A stretch of DNA of 64,000 nucleotides, from contig NQOF01000001.1 in NCBI GenBank assembly GCA_002270465.1, forward strand, positions 64,501 through 128,500, written 5' to 3'. Made by a program: the position numbers and the translations under genes. Each line of letters opens with the position of its first letter. Position 1 is the first letter of the stretch. Shown in pieces: positions 33,292-42,290 of this stretch. Below the pieces are notes generated by a model. The model searched no databases. It saw only the letters and a program-made list of their open reading frames with translations, and was not told the origin of the DNA. This DNA comes from Blautia hominis. GTDB lineage: Bacteria; Bacillota; Clostridia; Lachnospirales; Lachnospiraceae.

Positions 33292-34671
33292 ATGACGGAT
33301 AGGGAAAAAATCACCCAGGTTTTCTATGATTATGAGGATGGCGGCCTTGTTTCCGCGGACCTGGATAAAGTTATGAGATGCCTGGACAAAGATCTCATAG
33401 GCATTGGAATTGGGGAACAGGGATTTGTCACTTCCTTGGAGGATGTGCGTCAGGTTTTTTTGAGCGGAGTCAAAAACGCTCCCGGCATAAAGCATTCCCT
33501 GTCCTTTGAACATATACATATCCTGATCCATGAGGAAGGGTTTGCCAACCTCTGTGCAAAGGTGATCGTCCGGGCCCAAAAGGGGGATGAACTTACCACC
33601 AGCCAGTTTCTCCAATTCCTGACCCTCATCCGCAGGGGCGAAGAATGGAAGATCTGCGGACTCCACGCTTCCTCCCCAGTGGTAACCGAGGAGAGCGTGG
33701 AAGCATATCCCCTGAAATTTGCGGAAAAGACCCTGCAAAGCCTCAAAGAAAAAATCGGTGAGGAGGCTTATCTGGCAGAGGAGCAGTATCGTCAGGCTGT
33801 ATTGGCCGACACCATTGCCTTTTACATCATAAATTTTTCTTTGGATCTTTTTGAAAAATGCCAGCTCAATGGGGAACTCTGCGCCTTTGTAGAGCCGGGA
33901 ACTCCCTATGAGCAGTTTCTATCTGATCATTTACCTCTTTATGTCATGGAGGAAGACAGGAAGATTTTCCTGGAGACCCTGTCTCTTCAAAATGTTATGG
34001 ATGCCTTTGCATCCGGGAAAAAAGAACTTAACTGCGAATATCGTTTTCTGTGCCCTGACGGTTCCGTACTTTGGATGGTGACCATTGTAAGGCTCATAAC
34101 GGATGTGGCCACAGGTGACAAAAAGGGGATCATGTATGTCAAGGATATTGATGCCGCCAAGCACAGGGAATTGGATATGATCGCAAAGGCTGACAGGGAT
34201 GTGATGACCGGTGTTTTCAACAAATCGGCCTTTATCGGCTCTGTCTCCTCCCTTCTTTGCGATAGGGAAGCACATGCCTTCGTCATGCTGGACATAGATA
34301 ATTTTAAAGCCATCAATGACACCAACGGCCATCCGGCAGGGGACCAGGTCCTCATAGCCATTGCGGGCATTTTGAAAGACACCTTTTCCGCCGACGGCAT
34401 AGTAGGACGCCTGGGTGGTGACGAATTTGCAGCCTTTACTCAAGGTTTCCGGTCACAAGATGACTTGCGGAATCGTCTGGAACATGTTTTGGAACAGATA
34501 ACGAAAATAAAACCATCCGGAATGACTCTGTCAGTTGTGACTTGCAGCATCGGTGTAGCTCTTAGCAGTGACACCTTAACCATTGAACAGCTTTACAAGC
34601 GTGCAGATGACGCTCTGTACAGAGCAAAACAAAATGGAAAAAATCAGATTGCATTCTACAGCTGCAGATAA
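33292..34671 (+). CDS. Diguanylate cyclase with SnoaL-like and PAS-like sensor domains
   Basis: A 459-residue soluble protein. Residues ~1-125 resemble a SnoaL-like/NTF2-like ligand domain (VSADLDKVMRCLDKDLIGIG, KVIVRAQKGD, RRGEEWKICGLHASSP); ~150-300 form a PAS-like domain (CEYRFLCPDGSVLWMVT); ~305-459 form the cyclase with GGDEF at 375-379 and the substrate-binding DIDNFKAINDTNGHPAGD. The motif is intact, so c-di-GMP synthesis is expected. No transmembrane helix is present. The ATG at 33292 follows AAAGGG; a longer frame through the leader is rejected. Confidence 0.92.
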   Translation: MTDREKITQVFYDYEDGGLVSADLDKVMRCLDKDLIGIGIGEQGFVTSLEDVRQVFLSGVKNAPGIKHSLSFEHIHILIHEEGFANLCAKVIVRAQKGDELTTSQFLQFLTLIRRGEEWKICGLHASSPVVTEESVEAYPLKFAEKTLQSLKEKIGEEAYLAEEQYRQAVLADTIAFYIINFSLDLFEKCQLNGELCAFVEPGTPYEQFLSDHLPLYVMEEDRKIFLETLSLQNVMDAFASGKKELNCEYRFLCPDGSVLWMVTIVRLITDVATGDKKGIMYVKDIDAAKHRELDMIAKADRDVMTGVFNKSAFIGSVSSLLCDREAHAFVMLDIDNFKAINDTNGHPAGDQVLIAIAGILKDTFSADGIVGRLGGDEFAAFTQGFRSQDDLRNRLEHVLEQITKIKPSGMTLSVVTCSIGVALSSDTLTIEQLYKRADDALYRAKQNGKNQIAFYSCR

Positions 34672-34712
34672 TAATAATATATGGCATATAAAATAAAAAC
34701 CTGCTTCTTTTG

Positions 34713-34749
34713 TGATCAGCCCCATGTCAAGCAGACATGGGGCTGATCA
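34713..34749. terminator. 15-bp hairpin after the diguanylate cyclase gene
   Basis: TGATCAGCCCCATGT (34713-34727) pairs perfectly with 34735-34749 across a 7-nt loop. The T-run is weak (CATTTGG), so it may be a terminator or a processing element. Confidence 0.5.
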
Positions 34750-34766
34750 CATTTGGGAATGATATG

Positions 34767-34820
34767 ATACCCCTTAAGTAGACAAGGTAAATGACCAAAA
34801 TCTACTTAGGGGGTATTTTA
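34767..34820. repeat. Inverted repeat downstream of dut (MITE-like or terminator)
   Basis: 16-bp arms, ATACCCCTTAAGTAGA and its near-perfect complement (34767-34782, 34801-34816), with an 18-bp spacer, followed on the plus strand by TTTTA. Such ends look like those of a small inserted element, but no transposase lies nearby and no target duplication is clear. Confidence 0.45.
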
Positions 34821-34847
34821 TATGCTTTTCAAAATTGCAGAAAACTA

Positions 34848-35360
34848 TTATTTCGTTGTACTGCCAAAACCTCCGTTACGGACTTCACATACATCATCAT
34901 CCACGGTGATCCCATACTCCACGAAAATCCCCTGCGCAAAGCCGGTACCTGCCTCCACGTTTACGGTCTTTCCTTCATTGGAATCATTGGTGATCTTCAC
35001 GAAAATATGGCCTTCATTATCTGAATAAAAGTAGTCGCTGTCAATAACACCAACCGTATTATTGAGCTGCAGGCGGTACTTGAATCCCAGACCGCTTCTG
35101 GGATACAGCTTAAGCACCCATCCCTCATCCATCTCAGCGCGCACCCCTGTGGGGATCTTCATGGTCTCACCCGGTTTCAGTTCAAAGGAAAGGGGGCTGT
35201 AGAAATCATATCCTGCGCTTCCTGCGGTAGCTCTTTTAGGAAGCTTTATGCTGTCATATACTGCCTCTGTCTCCGCCTCTGACACCTGGCCAAAGGTATC
35301 CTTCCATCCTTCTGCAAACTGTTCTCTGCTCACTTTATGAAATTTCGCGATTCTTCTCAT
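34848..35360 (-). CDS. dut: dUTP diphosphatase
   Basis: A ~170-residue enzyme hydrolysing dUTP to dUMP. All five trimeric dUTPase motifs are present in order: AGYDFYSP, PRSGLGFK, the GVIDSDY motif with the uracil pocket, FAQGIF and the C-terminal GGFGSTTK. The N-terminal ~40 residues are an extra helical extension. The ATG at 35360 lies 6 bp after AGGAG; an ATG two codons upstream touches it. The gene follows nrdG, so nucleotide-pool functions are grouped. Confidence 0.93.
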   Translation of the reverse strand: MRRIAKFHKVSREQFAEGWKDTFGQVSEAETEAVYDSIKLPKRATAGSAGYDFYSPLSFELKPGETMKIPTGVRAEMDEGWVLKLYPRSGLGFKYRLQLNNTVGVIDSDYFYSDNEGHIFVKITNDSNEGKTVNVEAGTGFAQGIFVEYGITVDDDVCEVRNGGFGSTTK

Positions 35361-35387
35361 TGTCATCTCCTGTATGTTGTTTTTTAT

Positions 35388-35879
35388 TTACTCTGCGTGC
35401 AGTATTACATTTCCCTCTTTCAGGGACCTCTGTACGTCAATGACCCTCTGGTTGGAACTTCCCTTCCATTTCAGGGCAATATCTTTCTTCTCTGTGACAA
35501 ATTTGCCGTCCACCAGCACATCCAGATATTGAAGTATCTCTTTTTCCCGGAGTTCCTCCCACAGATATCCTGTGTACAGCCATATGGTCCTGGCTGGAAA
35601 CTTTTCCTTTATTTCTTTCGCCAATGCTGTCACTTCCGGCACATTTTGAAAATACAGAGGGTCACCTCCGGAAAATGTGATCCCGGATATGTAATCCTTG
35701 CTCAATTGTTCAAAAACCTCTTCTTTTGCTGCCTCGTCAAAAATAAGGCCATTTCCAGAATCCCAGGTGATGGGATTCTGACAGTCCTTGCAGCAGTGAG
35801 AGCAGCCGGATACCCATAAGACTACCCGCAGGCCGTCCCCGTTTAACATGTCATCTTTTGTAATATTATGATATCTCAT
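35388..35879 (-). CDS. nrdG: Anaerobic ribonucleotide reductase activating protein
   Basis: A 163-residue radical-SAM enzyme that generates the glycyl radical of the class III ribonucleotide reductase. The iron-sulfur ligands are Cys26, Cys30 and Cys33 (C-x3-C-x2-C in SGCSHCCKDC), followed by GITFSGGDPL for SAM binding. The ATG at 35879 follows GGAGGG. The reductase gene nrdD is not in the window, which is unusual but not unknown; here nrdG is followed by dut instead. It supports an anaerobic host. Confidence 0.93.
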   Translation of the reverse strand: MRYHNITKDDMLNGDGLRVVLWVSGCSHCCKDCQNPITWDSGNGLIFDEAAKEEVFEQLSKDYISGITFSGGDPLYFQNVPEVTALAKEIKEKFPARTIWLYTGYLWEELREKEILQYLDVLVDGKFVTEKKDIALKWKGSSNQRVIDVQRSLKEGNVILHAE

Positions 35880-35954
35880 GAACTTTCCCTCCAAAAGCAT
35901 ACAGCGGCGTCTGACAGGCCGCACGCATCCTGACACATGTACTGCGCCTTCCGC

Positions 35955-36006
35955 GCATAAAAGGGGAGAACCGGCGGCCCGGATACAGGCGGCTTGGCTC
36001 TCCCCT
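35955..36006 (-). terminator. Terminator of the rpsO-pnp unit
   Basis: GGGGAGAACC pairs with GGCTCTCCCC around an inner Gly/Cys-like GC-rich part; TTTTA follows on the minus strand. Confidence 0.65.
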
Positions 36007-36019
36007 CACTATTTTTGAA

Positions 36020-38116
36020 TTACTGTGCGTCCTTCGGCACGTCCTTGATGCTGAAGCTGATCCTTCCCATCTTGTCCTTGCCCATGCAGATTACCTTCAC
36101 CTTGTCTCCAAGTGTCAGGACATCCTCAACACGGTTGATTCTCTCTTTGGCTATTTTGGAGATATGAACCATACCTTCTTTGCCGGGAGCGAATTCCAGG
36201 AATGCACCAAAGTCTTTGATGCTTACAACCTTGCCTGTATAAATCTGGCCTTCCACAAAATCTGTGGTGATGACCTTCACATAGTGAAGCGCCTTATCCA
36301 TCATCTTCTGGTCTGTACCACAGACAGAGACAGCACCGGTATCATCAATGTCAATCTTAACACCAGTCTCATCAATGATCGCATTGATGGTCTTTCCTCT
36401 CTGGCCTACCACATCACCAATCTTCTCCGGATCGATCTGGATCTGGATGATCTTCGGTGCATACTCATTCACGTGGTCTCTCGGAGCCGAAATACATTTT
36501 TCCATAACTTCTGTCAGGATGTACTCTCTGGCTTCTTTTGTTCTGGCAATGGCCTCCTCGATGATCGGTCTTGTCAGTCCGTGGATCTTAATATCCATCT
36601 GGATCGCTGTGATACCGTCATGTGTACCGGCCACCTTGAAGTCCATATCTCCGAAGAAATCCTCAAGACCCTGGATGTCTGTCAGTACAATATAATCATC
36701 ATCTGTGTCGCCTGTCACCAGTCCACAGGAGATTCCGGCTACTGTTTTCTTGATCGGAACACCTGCTGCCATCAGAGACATGGTGGAAGCACAGATACTT
36801 GCCTGTGATGTGGAACCGTTGGACTCGAAAGTCTCAGATACGGTACGGATCGCGTACGGGAACTCCTCTGTTGTGGGGAGTACCGGCACCAGGGCACGTT
36901 CAGCCAGTGCACCATGGCCGATCTCACGGCGTCCCGGTCCTCTGGAAGGTTTTGTCTCACCTACGGAGTAGGATGGGAAATTATAGTGGTGCATGTAGCG
37001 TTTGCTGGTCTCAAACTCATCCAGTCCGTCCAGTCTCTGTGCCTCGGAAAGAGGAGCCAGAGTTGTGATAGTACAGATCTGTGTCTGTCCACGGGTAAAC
37101 ATAGCGGAACCGTGTACCCTGGGGATCAGATCTGTCTCTGCTGCCAGAGCACGGATCTGTCTGATGTCACGGCCATCCGGACGCTTGTGGTCCTTCAGGA
37201 TCATTTTACGGACAGTCTTTTTCTGGTACTGGTAAACAGCATCAGGAAGCAGTGCCAGCCACTCTTCATTATCAGCAAAGGCCTCTTCCAGCTTTTCTGT
37301 GATCACACGGATGTTGCCTTCTCTTGTCTGCTTATCATCTGAGAATACAGCTTCTTCCATGGCTTCCGGTGTGACAATTTCCTTGATCGCCGCAAACAGT
37401 TCTTCCGGAACCGCACAGCTTTCATAGGTATGCTTTTCTTTTCCGCATTCAGCCACGATCTTATCAATAAATGCGATGATCTCACGGTTCACATCATGAG
37501 CCATGAAGATTGCCTCGATCATCTTGTCTTCCGGGATCTCGTTGGCTCCGGCTTCGATCATGATGACTTTTTCTCTTGTGGATGCAACGGTAAGCTGCAG
37601 GTCTGAGACATCCTTCTGCGCAAGTGTAGGATTTACGATCAGCTCTCCGTCTATCATTCCGATCATAGTTGCAGCACAGGGGCCGTCAAACGGAATATCG
37701 GAAATACAGGTTGCGATAGAAGAACCCAGCATAGCAACCACCTCAGGGTTACAGTCCGGATCAACAGACATTACCATATTGCTCAGAGTAACGTCATTTC
37801 TATAATCTTTAGGGAACAGAGGACGCATAGGACGGTCAATGACACGTGAAGTCAGGATCGCATGTTCGCTGGCCTTTCCCTCTCTCTTGTTAAATCCACC
37901 CGGGATTTTTCCAACTGCGTATAATTTTTCTTCGTACTCAACACTCATAGGGAAAAAGTCAATTCCCTCTCTTGGTTTGTCGGAAGCTGTTGCTGTAGAT
38001 AAAACGGTGGTATCACCGTAATGCATGAAGGCTGCGCCGTTCGCCTGCTTTGCCACGCGGTCAATCTCCACCGTCAGGTTTCTGCCTGCAAGTTCCATGG
38101 TAAAACTCTTGTACAT
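36020..38116 (-). CDS. pnp: Polyribonucleotide nucleotidyltransferase (PNPase)
   Basis: A 698-residue trimeric exoribonuclease degrading RNA with phosphate from the 3' end. Domain order is standard: first RNase PH (1-~145), helical domain (~150-230), second RNase PH (~310-545, with GPGRREIGHGALAERAL), KH (~555-615, IIDETGVKIDID) and S1 (~625-693, GKVVSIKDFGAFLEF). The ATG at 38116 follows GGAGA. It is downstream of rpsO with a hairpin between them, the usual arrangement for autoregulation and partial readthrough. Confidence 0.98.
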   Translation of the reverse strand: MYKSFTMELAGRNLTVEIDRVAKQANGAAFMHYGDTTVLSTATASDKPREGIDFFPMSVEYEEKLYAVGKIPGGFNKREGKASEHAILTSRVIDRPMRPLFPKDYRNDVTLSNMVMSVDPDCNPEVVAMLGSSIATCISDIPFDGPCAATMIGMIDGELIVNPTLAQKDVSDLQLTVASTREKVIMIEAGANEIPEDKMIEAIFMAHDVNREIIAFIDKIVAECGKEKHTYESCAVPEELFAAIKEIVTPEAMEEAVFSDDKQTREGNIRVITEKLEEAFADNEEWLALLPDAVYQYQKKTVRKMILKDHKRPDGRDIRQIRALAAETDLIPRVHGSAMFTRGQTQICTITTLAPLSEAQRLDGLDEFETSKRYMHHYNFPSYSVGETKPSRGPGRREIGHGALAERALVPVLPTTEEFPYAIRTVSETFESNGSTSQASICASTMSLMAAGVPIKKTVAGISCGLVTGDTDDDYIVLTDIQGLEDFFGDMDFKVAGTHDGITAIQMDIKIHGLTRPIIEEAIARTKEAREYILTEVMEKCISAPRDHVNEYAPKIIQIQIDPEKIGDVVGQRGKTINAIIDETGVKIDIDDTGAVSVCGTDQKMMDKALHYVKVITTDFVEGQIYTGKVVSIKDFGAFLEFAPGKEGMVHISKIAKERINRVEDVLTLGDKVKVICMGKDKMGRISFSIKDVPKDAQ

Positions 38117-38236
38117 ATTATATCTCCTTTTCGTTCTTCGGCGTTGCGCTGTCCGAAACAACTGAAAAATGCACTTCCAAAATAAGCCGGGAAATACCCT
38201 TTTCAGTGGTCTCGGTTCCAGTATCTTCGCCGTGAT

Positions 38237-38262
38237 AAAATGGGGCGGAAAACTCCGCCCCT
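38237..38262 (-). terminator. Hairpin between rpsO and pnp
   Basis: GGGGCGGA/TCCGCCCC (38241-38248 and 38253-38260 approx.) with a 4-nt loop, followed on the minus strand by ATTTTATC. Probably partial termination. Confidence 0.7.
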
Positions 38263-38274
38263 AGGTTTGACTGA

Positions 38275-38541
38275 TTATTTTCTAAGACCTAACTTCTCGA
38301 TCAAAGCACGGTATCTCTCAATATCAGTTTTCTTCAGATAAGCAAGTAAACCACGTCTCTGACCTACCATTTTCAGAAGACCTCTTCTGGAATGATGATC
38401 TTTGTGATTTGCCTTTAAGTGCTCTGTCAGTTCCTCAATCCTTGCTGTTAAAACTGCAACCTGCACTTCCGGTGAACCTGTGTCACCCGGTGTTCTTGCA
38501 TATTCTGTCATGATAGCTTGTTTCTTTTCTTTAGAAATCAT
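38275..38541 (-). CDS. rpsO: 30S ribosomal protein S15
   Basis: An 88-residue primary rRNA-binding protein of the small subunit platform. The family core is exact: [45 protein letters not shown]. The ATG at 38541 follows GGAGG; the upstream in-frame start at 38556 lies over that site. Confidence 0.98.
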   Translation of the reverse strand: MISKEKKQAIMTEYARTPGDTGSPEVQVAVLTARIEELTEHLKANHKDHHSRRGLLKMVGQRRGLLAYLKKTDIERYRALIEKLGLRK

Positions 38542-38715
38542 TGTATGTTCCTCCATATTTTTTTATAATCGCCTCTGATTAAGAAACGGTCGGAGTTTCC
38601 AATTCCTGAATCAGGGCTGTGCTCATACTTGTTTAGTATAGCATAACAACCTATAATTGTAAAGTAACTTTTTATCATCAAATACGGCCTGTCAGCAGTA
38701 ACCAGTAACCGTTCA

Positions 38716-39468
38716 TTAAAATAAACGCACGCCCCAAACGGCCTGTTCCCTGTACAGATTGGACACTTTTATACCGGTAGCCGAGCTGCTGGCATGCACC
38801 ACCTGACCGTCTCCGATGTACATGACCACATGATAAATATAACCATTTTCCGAATAAAAGATCAAGTCCCCCGGAAGCGCTTCTTCCACAGATATCCTCT
38901 GCCCCACATTTGCCTGGTCCTCTGCCACTCTGGGGATGTCCACGCCAAAGTCACTGTAGAGTGTCTGCACAAATCCGGAGCAGTCCGCGCCGTTGGTCAG
39001 GCTTGTCCCGCCCCACACATAGGGATTTCCCACGAACTGAAGGGCATAGTTAACAATAGATGTACGCACATCCGAAGGATTGATGACCGGCACCGGCTCC
39101 GGGTCGTCCACAGGGTACGCAAGAACAGGCTCCGCAAGCCCCGTCATTTCCAGGTAATCCGTCTCATTGCTTCCAAGCATGTCCAAATACAGGTTGCACA
39201 CATATCCGCTCATCTCCCCTGATGTGATATAGGACCATTCCCCCTCTGTGCTCTCCACATAGCAGAGCCCGTCCTTGGGGAGCTTGCCGATAATGGCAGC
39301 GTCTGTACCGGCGCCCTCCCTGATGTTCAGACAAGTATCCACATCCGCCACAGCACAGCACTCCTGTTCCGGTACCTCCTCGGCAGGCTCCGCAAATACA
39401 GGCACTGCTGTCAGAAGCATACCGGTTCCTACTAATGTATAACTGATCTTTTTCATAAAATTCTGCAT
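38716..39468 (-). CDS. Secreted NlpC/P60 peptidoglycan hydrolase with SH3 domain
   Basis: A 250-residue secreted protein: signal peptide (1-~26, ending AVPVFAEP), bacterial SH3 domain (~40-100, LNIREGAGTDAAIIGKLPKDGLCYV) and an NlpC/P60 cysteine peptidase domain (~130-250). The catalytic residues are Cys163 in ADCSGF, His213 in YHVVMYIG and His225. The expected activity is cleavage of gamma-D-glutamyl-diamino-acid bonds in the cell wall. ATG at 39468 follows AAGGAG. Confidence 0.93.
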   Translation of the reverse strand: MQNFMKKISYTLVGTGMLLTAVPVFAEPAEEVPEQECCAVADVDTCLNIREGAGTDAAIIGKLPKDGLCYVESTEGEWSYITSGEMSGYVCNLYLDMLGSNETDYLEMTGLAEPVLAYPVDDPEPVPVINPSDVRTSIVNYALQFVGNPYVWGGTSLTNGADCSGFVQTLYSDFGVDIPRVAEDQANVGQRISVEEALPGDLIFYSENGYIYHVVMYIGDGQVVHASSSATGIKVSNLYREQAVWGVRLF

Positions 39469-39531
39469 AAAATACTCCTTTTCAAAGAATCCATAAATTC
39501 CTTCCTGGCGGATTTGCTTCCGGCAGGACAC

Positions 39532-39560
39532 AAAAAGCCCGCGGCTCATCTGCCGCAGGC
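39532..39560 (-). terminator. Terminator of the Na/Pi cotransporter gene
   Basis: GCCCGCGGC and GCCGCAGGC form a stem with a TTTTTG run on the minus strand; also T-rich on the plus strand, so possibly bidirectional. Confidence 0.75.
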
Positions 39561-39637
39561 TTTTTCTTTGGTATTCTGAACAATAAAAGCGTATCTTTTA
39601 TTGTATTATAGAGTATTGCCTGTTTTTTACGATTTTA

Positions 39638-41296
39638 TTACAATTCCATTACAATTCTTTTATCTTCTTCCGGTTCTTCATCCAGAATAGAAAATGCAAT
39701 GTTTGTCGCATGGTCAGCCACACGCTCCAGACCGGAAATAAGGTCTGAATAGATCATGCTGGCGTCCGGTGTACATTCGTTTTTGGTAAGACGCTGTATA
39801 TGGGTTGCCTGGAGATGTCTCTCCATCTCATCAATACTGTCCTCCAGCTCCAAAATCTCCTGGAGGTGTTTCTGGCTGTTATTGGAGAACATGTCCATGG
39901 AGTAGGTCATGATCCTTATAACCTTGTCCATCATTTCAGCCAGCTCCTTCTGGGCCGCCGGACTGAATTCAATGTTCTTCTCCCTGCGCTCAATGGCTGA
40001 ATCTGCCACATTTTCCGCATGGTCCCCGATTCTCTCAATATCGTTCACCACGTGGAAAAGACCGCCTATGCTTTTAATATCATCAATGGGCAGGGTACTC
40101 TGGTTGATGGCGATCAGATAATCCGTGATGGCATGGTTCATATAATCAATATGTTTTTCCACCCGGTACACTTCTGCGATCTCGTCCTCATCCAGCGTGA
40201 TCAGCGCATTCATAGCCCTGTTTAAATTGGTGATAGCCATATTGCCCATTCTCTCCAGCTCTTTTGTAGCTTCCACTACAGCCGTGCTGGGGGAAAATAC
40301 ATTGGTCGGCCCTATGTATTCCAGTTGGAAACCGCCGTCCGCTGCCACTTCGTCCTTTCCGGGTACGAACAGATATGTCATCTTCACAATGGCACCTGAG
40401 AACGGCAGTAAGATCAGCACCTGGAAAACTTTGAACAGGGTGTGGGCATTCGCCACGCTCCGTCCTATGTTGCCTCCGGAAAGTGTGGTGATCGCATTCT
40501 CAATCCAAGTCTCACCTGCCAGCAGCAGCACTGCCATAATTATGGTGCCGATCACATTAAACAGAAAATGGATCAGCGCTGCGCGCTTTGCGTCTTTGTT
40601 TCCATTGAGGGCTGCCAGCAGTGCAGAGGTACACGCACCGATATTACAGCCTAAAATAATGTAAAAGCAGATTCCCAATGGAAGCAGTCCCTGCTGCGCC
40701 ATCAAAAGCAGGATACTGACCGTTACCGATGAACTTTGAACAATGGCTGTGATCAAAAATCCGATGAAGATACCTAATAACGGATTTTTCAGATTGGATA
40801 AAAGGCTGATGATAATAGGTGATTCCTTCAGACCTGCCATACTGCCCGACATAAGCGAAAGGCCCATGAACAGGATACCAAAGCCCAGGATAACCTCACC
40901 GACCTTTTTCACCTTCTCCTTTTTGCAGAACATAACAATGATCACACCCAGCATCAAAAATACCGGGGCGATCTGGGAAAGGTTAAATGCCACCAGCTGT
41001 GACGTGATGGTGGTACCGATATTGGCACCCATGATCACACCTGCTGCCTGGTAGAGATTCATCAGCCCTGCATTTACAAAGCTGACTACCATTACTGTGG
41101 TCGCACTGGATGACTGGATAATGGCACAGAAAATCATGCCGAACAGCATTCCCACAAATTTGTTTTTTGTAAAGAAAGCCAGAAAACTACGCATCTTTGC
41201 TCCTGCGGCTTTTTCAATGCTGTCACTCATCACCCGCATGCCGTACAGGAACAACCCTAAGCCGCCTATCAGCGTCAAAATGTTTCCTACGTTCAT
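39638..41296 (-). CDS. Na/Pi cotransporter family protein with PhoU-like domain
   Basis: A 552-residue protein. Residues 1-~310 carry two inverted repeats of the Na/phosphate cotransporter family, each with a QSSS motif (QSSSATT near 62, QSSSVTV near 192) and about eight to nine membrane segments. The C-terminal ~200 residues are helical PhoU-like repeats (ERIGDHAENVADSAI, ERVADHATNIAFSI) that bind metal clusters. It most likely imports phosphate or a similar anion. It stands alone with its own terminator. Confidence 0.92.
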   Translation of the reverse strand: MNVGNILTLIGGLGLFLYGMRVMSDSIEKAAGAKMRSFLAFFTKNKFVGMLFGMIFCAIIQSSSATTVMVVSFVNAGLMNLYQAAGVIMGANIGTTITSQLVAFNLSQIAPVFLMLGVIIVMFCKKEKVKKVGEVILGFGILFMGLSLMSGSMAGLKESPIIISLLSNLKNPLLGIFIGFLITAIVQSSSVTVSILLLMAQQGLLPLGICFYIILGCNIGACTSALLAALNGNKDAKRAALIHFLFNVIGTIIMAVLLLAGETWIENAITTLSGGNIGRSVANAHTLFKVFQVLILLPFSGAIVKMTYLFVPGKDEVAADGGFQLEYIGPTNVFSPSTAVVEATKELERMGNMAITNLNRAMNALITLDEDEIAEVYRVEKHIDYMNHAITDYLIAINQSTLPIDDIKSIGGLFHVVNDIERIGDHAENVADSAIERREKNIEFSPAAQKELAEMMDKVIRIMTYSMDMFSNNSQKHLQEILELEDSIDEMERHLQATHIQRLTKNECTPDASMIYSDLISGLERVADHATNIAFSILDEEPEEDKRIVMEL

Positions 41297-41363
41297 TCTT
41301 ATCTCCTTGGTAAAAAAAGATTCCGTTATAAACTATAATAGAAATTTTGAGGTTTGTCCATCA

Positions 41364-42290
41364 TTATTTGTCAAACGCTTTGAAAAATTCTCGACCTTTT
41401 TGGACATCCACATCCAATTGTCCCTTTAATTCCTGCAGGGAGGCGAATTTTCTCTCAGGCCTCAGATAACGGTAAAAACGCACCTCCGCGTCCTGTCCGT
41501 ACAAGTCCTCGTCACAGTCAAACAGGTATGTCTCCACACCCAGAAAATGCTCTGCCACTGTGGGCTTATACCCTACATTGGTAATTCCCTGGTATATTTT
41601 GTCTCCAATGCGGGAACGGGTGATATAGACACCGTTGGGCGGCAGTTTTTTACAGACCGGAGGGATCAGATTGGCAGTAGGTACTCCTATGGTGCGCCCC
41701 AGCTGCCTGCCGTGTACAATCTCACCTCTGGTAAAATACACATATCCCAAAAGCTCGTTGACCTTTTCCATATTCCCTTTTTCCAGCTCTTCCCGCACAT
41801 AGGTGCTGCTGATCTCCCGATTCCCGTCTTTTAATTTTTCCACTACATCCACAGTAAAACCATAAGTTTTTCCCATGTCATCCAAAAGAGCAGGGGAACC
41901 GGCCCTGTCGTGGCCGAATCTGAAATCAGGGCCTACTGCCAGATATTTTACATGCATCCGGTTCACCAGAAATTCTTTTACAAACGCCTCTGCCTCCATG
42001 TGCATCAGTTCATCTGTAAAGGGACACTCCACCAGAATATCCATGCCCCGCTCACAGGCCAGCTCTTCCCGCTCTTCATTGGTCAGAAGTCCCTTTGCAG
42101 GGGTATGTAGAAGCCTTACTACAGGTGATACGTCAAAAGTAAAGATAACCGCCTTACAGTTATCTTCTTTTTTTTCCCGTATGCAGTTCATGAGCTTCTG
42201 ATGTCCTCTGTGCAGCCCGTCGAATTTTCCCAGGGTGACTGCACTCGTCTCCCCCTCGCCAAGCCTTGGCACATCTGTTGTATATATCAT
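41364..42290 (-). CDS. ribF: Bifunctional riboflavin kinase / FAD synthetase
   Basis: A 308-residue enzyme making FMN and FAD. The N-terminal nucleotidyltransferase domain (1-~180) has TLGKFDGLHRGHQKL and the ISSTYVREEL motif; the C-terminal kinase domain (~185-308) has GRTIGVPTANL, NVGYKPTV and LRPERKFAS. It overlaps truB by 4 bp (ATGA) and is the last gene of the rimP-infB operon. Confidence 0.97.
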   Translation of the reverse strand: MIYTTDVPRLGEGETSAVTLGKFDGLHRGHQKLMNCIREKKEDNCKAVIFTFDVSPVVRLLHTPAKGLLTNEEREELACERGMDILVECPFTDELMHMEAEAFVKEFLVNRMHVKYLAVGPDFRFGHDRAGSPALLDDMGKTYGFTVDVVEKLKDGNREISSTYVREELEKGNMEKVNELLGYVYFTRGEIVHGRQLGRTIGVPTANLIPPVCKKLPPNGVYITRSRIGDKIYQGITNVGYKPTVAEHFLGVETYLFDCDEDLYGQDAEVRFYRYLRPERKFASLQELKGQLDVDVQKGREFFKAFDK

